Source of the DNA: Anaerostipes sp. 992a
Lineage (GTDB): Bacteria > Bacillota > Clostridia > Lachnospirales > Lachnospiraceae
Direction of reading: 5' to 3'
Length of the DNA: 57,458 nt
Assembly: GCF_001940245.1 (NCBI RefSeq)
Contig: NZ_MJIG01000007.1
Span: 15,001 to 72,458, forward strand
In this document: piece by piece, positions 54,527 through 57,458 of the stretch
Layout of the letters: each line of letters begins with the position of its first letter
Numbering within the stretch: position 1 is the first letter of the stretch
The notes under the pieces: model-generated
What the model saw: only the letters and a program-made list of their open reading frames with translations
Database searches by the model: none
What the model was told of the DNA's origin: nothing
Program-made: the position numbers and the translations under genes

Positions 54527-56129
54527 TCAGACTGTAGACAAAGCCCCGGCAAAAGCCGGGCTTTTCTACATTTATGGCCGTTTTTCTGGTATAATAGAAA
54601 TATCAGAAGGGCGGTGTTTTTTTATGATGACAAAAAATTCAGATAAAAAAAGGGAACAGATGATAATGTTCTGTATGGATGACATGGTTCCCCAAAACCA
54701 TATGCTGCGTTTAATTGATAAAGCCATTGACTGGACTTTTATATATGATCTTGTTGAAGAAAAATACTGCCCCGATAACGGAAGGCCAAGCATGGACCCT
54801 GTCATGCTGATCAAGATCCCCTTCATTCAATATCTTTATGGAATTAAAAGTATGAGGCAGACCATCAAAGAGATAGAAGTAAACGTTGCTTACAGATGGT
54901 TTCTCGGATTGGACATGCTGGATCCGGTTCCTCATTTTTCAACTTTTGGGAAAAACTACACGCGTCGTTTTAAAGATACCGATCTTTTTGAACAGATTTT
55001 TGCAAAGATATTGGAAGATTGTATGAAATTTAAACTGGTGGACACGGAACATATCTTTGTAGATTCTACTCATGTGAAAGCATGTGCAAACAGTAAAAAA
55101 ATGCGTAAAAAAATTGCACATGAGCAGGCTCTCTGGTATGAAGAGGAACTGCAGAAAGAAATCACCAGAGATCGTGAAGCACATGGAAAAAAGCCTTTAA
55201 AAGAAAAAGATAGAAACGATCCTCCATCCAGCGGCGGAAACGGCGATATGACAAAAGAAGAGGAAATCCCGGAAGGTGTTAAAACACAGAAATGCAGTAC
55301 CACGGATCCGGAAAGCGGATGGTTCCGTAAAGGTGAGCATAAACATGTTTTTGCTTATGCAGTGGAAACCGCTTGTGACAAACACGGCTGGATTCTTGGA
55401 TACAGCATCCATCCCGGAAACGAACATGACAGCCGGACATTCAAAACATTATATGATAAGATAAAAATGTATTCACCAGATATGATCATAGCAGACGCTG
55501 GTTACCGTACACCAGCGATTGCCTGTGAATTGATGGAAGATGGTATCAAGCCTCTGTTCCCATATAAAAGGCCTATGACAAAGGAAGGTTATTTCCGAAA
55601 ATATGAGTATGTTTATGATGAGTATTATGACTGCTACATATGCCCGGAAGACCATATATTGTCATATCATACAACAAACAGGGAAGGTTACAGAGAGTAC
55701 AGGAGCTGCGGAAAAACATGTGCCAGCTGTCCAAATCTTCACAGATGTACGGAAAGTAAAGAACATATAAAAGTGGTCACCCGTCATGTGTGGGAAGGAT
55801 ATATGGAGAAAGCGGAGGATATCCGGCATACACTTGGCAACAAACAGATTTATGAGTTAAGGAAAGAAACAATCGAAAGGATATTTGGAACAGCCAAGGA
55901 ACAACACGGATTCCGATATACACAAAGCATAGGGAAAGCCCGGATGGAAATGAAGGCGGGGCTTACTTTTGCGTGTATGAATCTGAAAAAGCTAGCCAGG
56001 ATACTGGCACAAAGAGGACGAAGATTCTCAACTGCCTATACTATTTTGCGAGAAATAAAAGAAAAGTTATTTTTAATAGAAAAGTGGTGCTGGAGATTAT
56101 CTCCAGCACCAGCTTTGTCTACAGTCTGA
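54527..56129 (+). mobile_element. IS1182-family insertion sequence, complete
   Basis: 1603 bp with perfect 18-bp terminal inverted repeats TCAGACTGTAGACAAAGC (54527-54544) and its inverse (56112-56129), one intact transposase, and a 27-bp direct repeat of a terminator hairpin on both sides. Just inside the left end is a protective terminator (CCCGGC/GCCGGG with TTTT, about 54545-54566) and then a TATAAT for the transposase (about 54592). The transposase stop codon lies in the right inverted repeat. Confidence 0.92.
54624..56129 (+). CDS. IS1182-family transposase
   Basis: 501 residues. N-terminal DUF772-type domain (about 20-110, NHMLRLIDKAIDWTFIYDLVEEKY) and DDE domain: first Asp in FVDSTHVKACANSKK (about 152), second in IIADAGYRTPAIA (about 290), Glu in ERIFGTAKEQHGFRYT (about 425), plus a cysteine-rich stretch CGKTCASCPNLHRC (about 365-378) of unknown role. 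Intact and thus possibly active. Ends PAPALSTV within the inverted repeat. Confidence 0.93.
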   Translation: MMTKNSDKKREQMIMFCMDDMVPQNHMLRLIDKAIDWTFIYDLVEEKYCPDNGRPSMDPVMLIKIPFIQYLYGIKSMRQTIKEIEVNVAYRWFLGLDMLDPVPHFSTFGKNYTRRFKDTDLFEQIFAKILEDCMKFKLVDTEHIFVDSTHVKACANSKKMRKKIAHEQALWYEEELQKEITRDREAHGKKPLKEKDRNDPPSSGGNGDMTKEEEIPEGVKTQKCSTTDPESGWFRKGEHKHVFAYAVETACDKHGWILGYSIHPGNEHDSRTFKTLYDKIKMYSPDMIIADAGYRTPAIACELMEDGIKPLFPYKRPMTKEGYFRKYEYVYDEYYDCYICPEDHILSYHTTNREGYREYRSCGKTCASCPNLHRCTESKEHIKVVTRHVWEGYMEKAEDIRHTLGNKQIYELRKETIERIFGTAKEQHGFRYTQSIGKARMEMKAGLTFACMNLKKLARILAQRGRRFSTAYTILREIKEKLFLIEKWCWRLSPAPALSTV

Positions 56130-56156
56130 GAGAAGAACTACATAAGAGTTCTTCTC
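56130..56156. repeat. Right copy of the 27-bp duplicated terminator
   Basis: Identical to 54500-54526. Followed by TTTT, it remains a working terminator on the plus strand and, with A's replaced by the IS end on the left, a weaker one for the minus-strand DUF1858 gene. Confidence 0.92.
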
Positions 56157-56167
56157 TTTTACTGCTA

Positions 56168-56374
56168 TTAATTCTTTGCAGCTAAATATTCATTTAACTT
56201 ACCAAGTAATTCATCTACGTCCATACCGTGTACAAAAGCTGCTTCTTCTAAAGATTCACCGCGGGCAGATGGACATCCAACGCATCCCATACCAGAAGCC
56301 ATTAAGATCATTGCAAGATTTTCATCGATTGCAAGAATATCACCAATAATCATATCCTTTGTAATTTGTGCCAT
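56168..56374 (-). CDS. DUF1858 redox-disulfide domain protein
   Basis: 68 residues, DUF1858 (hybrid-cluster-protein-associated redox disulfide domain). ITKDMIIGDILAIDENLAMILMASGMGCVGCPSARGESLEEAAFVHGMDVDELLGKLN has the family fold with GCVGCPSA (Cys 31 and 34). Likely a small redox or metal-binding partner of Fe-S enzymes. AGGAGG precedes the ATG; promoter at 56410-56438. Confidence 0.93.
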   Translation of the reverse strand: MAQITKDMIIGDILAIDENLAMILMASGMGCVGCPSARGESLEEAAFVHGMDVDELLGKLNEYLAAKN

Positions 56375-56409
56375 AGTAAGAGCACCTCCTTCTTTTACTT
56401 GTATTCCTT

Positions 56410-56438
56410 AGTATAGTACAAGTTTTGGGAGAAAACAA
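56410..56438 (-). promoter_or_regulatory. Promoter of the DUF1858 gene
   Basis: On the minus strand TTGTTT (56438-56433), 17 bases, TATACT (56415-56410). Confidence 0.75.
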
Positions 56439-56462
56439 GTCTCCTGATGATAAAAAAATTAC

Positions 56463-56537
56463 TTGCTATAAACGCCTAAGTGTATTATTATAATAATGAG
56501 CATGATAAAAATTTATCAGTGTAAATTTATCAATGTA
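56463..56537 (+). promoter_or_regulatory. Promoter and 14-bp leader repeats of the ferredoxin gene
   Basis: TTGCTA (56463-56468), 17 bases, TATTAT (56486-56491; an overlapping TATAAT at 56489 fits less well). Downstream two imperfect copies of AAATTTATCAGTGT / AAATTTATCAATGT begin at 56509 and 56523, 14 bases apart, a possible operator or mRNA element. Confidence 0.5.
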
Positions 56538-56566
56538 AAATGTAATATTATAAGGAGGAAATAACT

Positions 56567-56740
56567 ATGGCATATGTAATTTCTGATGAATGTATTTCTT
56601 GTGGAGCTTGCGAATCTACTTGTCCAGCTGGCGCTATCGCTGAAGGCGATGGAAAATTCGAAATCGATGCAGATACATGTTTAGATTGCGGTTCTTGCGC
56701 AGATGGATGTCCAGTAGGAGCAATCAGCGCTGACGAATAA
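56567..56740 (+). CDS. 2[4Fe-4S] ferredoxin
   Basis: 57 residues, clostridial-type ferredoxin, the main low-potential electron carrier in fermenting anaerobes. Two CxxCxxCxxxCP motifs: CISCGACESTCP (Cys 9, 12, 15, 19) and CLDCGSCADGCP (Cys 38, 41, 44, 48), the halves being a clear internal duplication. AAGGAGG before the ATG at 56567. Monocistronic; its terminator has been entered by a second IS copy. Confidence 0.97.
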   Translation: MAYVISDECISCGACESTCPAGAIAEGDGKFEIDADTCLDCGSCADGCPVGAISADE

Positions 56741-56756
56741 TACATAAGAAGTAAAA

Positions 56757-56784
56757 AAAAGGAGAAAATCCAATGATTTTCTCC
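56757..56784 (+). terminator. Ferredoxin terminator hairpin, interrupted by IS copy 2
   Basis: GGAGAAAAT/ATTTTCTCC stem (56761-56769, 56776-56784) with CCAATG loop, preceded by A's. The expected T tract is replaced by the IS left end at 56785. Confidence 0.88.
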
Positions 56785-57458
56785 TCAGACTGTAGACAAA
56801 GTCCCGGCGAAAGCCGGGCTTTTCTATGTTTACGACCGTTTTTCTGATATAATTGAAATATCAGAAAGGCGGTGTTTTTTATGATGACAAAAAATGCAGA
56901 CAAAAAAAGGGAACAGATGATGATGTTCTGTATGGATGACATGGTTCCTCAAAACCATATGCTGCGTTTGATTGATAAAGCCATCGACTGGACTTTTATC
57001 TATGATCTTGTAGAAGAAAAATACTGTTCTGATAATGGAAGACCCAGCATGGATCCTGTTATGCTGATCAAAATTCCTTTTATTCAATACCTTTATGGAA
57101 TTAAAAGTATGAGACAGACTATCAAGGAGATTGAAGTAAACGTTGCTTACAGATGGTTCCTTGGATTAGACATGATGGATCCGGTACCACATTTTTCAAC
57201 CTTTGGAAAAAACTATACACGCCGTTTTAAGGACACAGATCTTTTTGAGCAGATCTTTGCAAAAATATTGGAAGACTGCATGAAATTTAAACTGGTGGAC
57301 ACCGATCAGATCTTTGTGGATTCCACTCATGTGAAAGCATGTGCAAACAGCAAAAAAATGCGAAAAAGAGTTGCACAGGAACAGGCCCTTTGGTATGAAG
57401 AGAAACTACAGAAGGAAATATCCAGGGATCGTGAAGCGCATGGGAAAAAGCCTTTGAA
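56785..57458 (+). mobile_element. Second IS1182-family copy, cut by window end
   Basis: Starts with the same inverted repeat TCAGACTGTAGACAAAG as the first copy, then the same CCCGGC/GCCGGG terminator and TATAAT region. Sequence is close but not identical to copy 1 (scattered differences), so it is an older or separately arrived relative. Same orientation as copy 1. Confidence 0.92.
56881..57458 (+). CDS. IS1182-family transposase, N-terminal part (window edge)
   Basis: Open to the end of the window: 192 codons matching copy 1 almost throughout (MMTKNADKKREQMMMFCMDD..., FVDSTHVKACANSKKMRKRVAQEQALWYEEKLQKEISRDREAHGKKPL). Differences are mostly silent or conservative, which suggests selection for function in both copies. 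The C-terminal DDE residues lie outside the window. Confidence 0.93.
   Translation, partial: MMTKNADKKREQMMMFCMDDMVPQNHMLRLIDKAIDWTFIYDLVEEKYCSDNGRPSMDPVMLIKIPFIQYLYGIKSMRQTIKEIEVNVAYRWFLGLDMMDPVPHFSTFGKNYTRRFKDTDLFEQIFAKILEDCMKFKLVDTDQIFVDSTHVKACANSKKMRKRVAQEQALWYEEKLQKEISRDREAHGKKPL

Overview
The window looks like the chromosome of an anaerobic gut-type Firmicute, most likely a Lachnospiraceae member (genus not determinable here; Anaerostipes/Blautia-like is a guess). Reasons: low to moderate GC, strong AGGAGG ribosome sites, a C-terminal-TIM-less split transketolase, the anaerobic glycerol-3-phosphate-dehydrogenase-like trio ending in a DUF1667 protein, a double-cubane reductase with its activase, the ssb/rpsF/rpsR and gdpP-rplI-dnaB order, and many small Fe-S/zinc proteins.

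Layout. 1-4423: end of an rRNA operon (spacer, 23S), tRNA-Glu, tRNA-Cys, initiator tRNA, mscL with an added zinc ribbon, and a second tRNA-Glu. 4440-16510: sugar/polyol-phosphate catabolism: LacI regulator and HAD phosphatase, split transketolase, GlpA-like/FAD/DUF1667 dehydrogenase trio, GpsA-like enzyme, a 109-bp tandem repeat array, SorC regulator divergent from a zinc alcohol dehydrogenase and deoC. 16640-25955: an AT-rich defence island: a type I restriction system in which hsdM lies between two opposed hsdS genes and is bracketed by three nested inverted-repeat pairs, followed by a tyrosine recombinase, hsdR, an Abi_2/AbiF HEPN gene and a probable 63-nt noncoding RNA. 26049-29237: fucO, TetR, GNAT and a helical protein on the minus strand. 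29513-35630: selenium cluster (double-cubane reductase, activase, DUF3343, ModE-like regulator, selD, yedF, selenocysteine-lyase/cysteine-desulfurase-like enzyme, FAD protein). 35633-38873: YoaK, ABC exporter, DUF951.

38989-53851: the conserved rpsF-ssb-rpsR ... gdpP-rplI-dnaB block, split by about 9.9 kb holding a group IIC intron (inserted exactly behind the rpsR terminator), a HAD phosphatase, an RpiR regulator with an array of candidate operators, and a mannose-family PTS operon with a sorbose-1-phosphate-reductase-like enzyme, a divergent RpiA and a Gfo/Idh/MocA enzyme. 53949-57458: MerR regulator, then two copies of an IS1182-like element, each sitting directly behind a terminator hairpin, flanking a DUF1858 protein and a 2[4Fe-4S] ferredoxin; the second copy runs off the window.

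The most noteworthy items are the hsdM-flipping architecture, the AbiF gene with its candidate RNA, the terminator-targeted mobile elements (IS and intron) and the selenium cluster without selA/selB.
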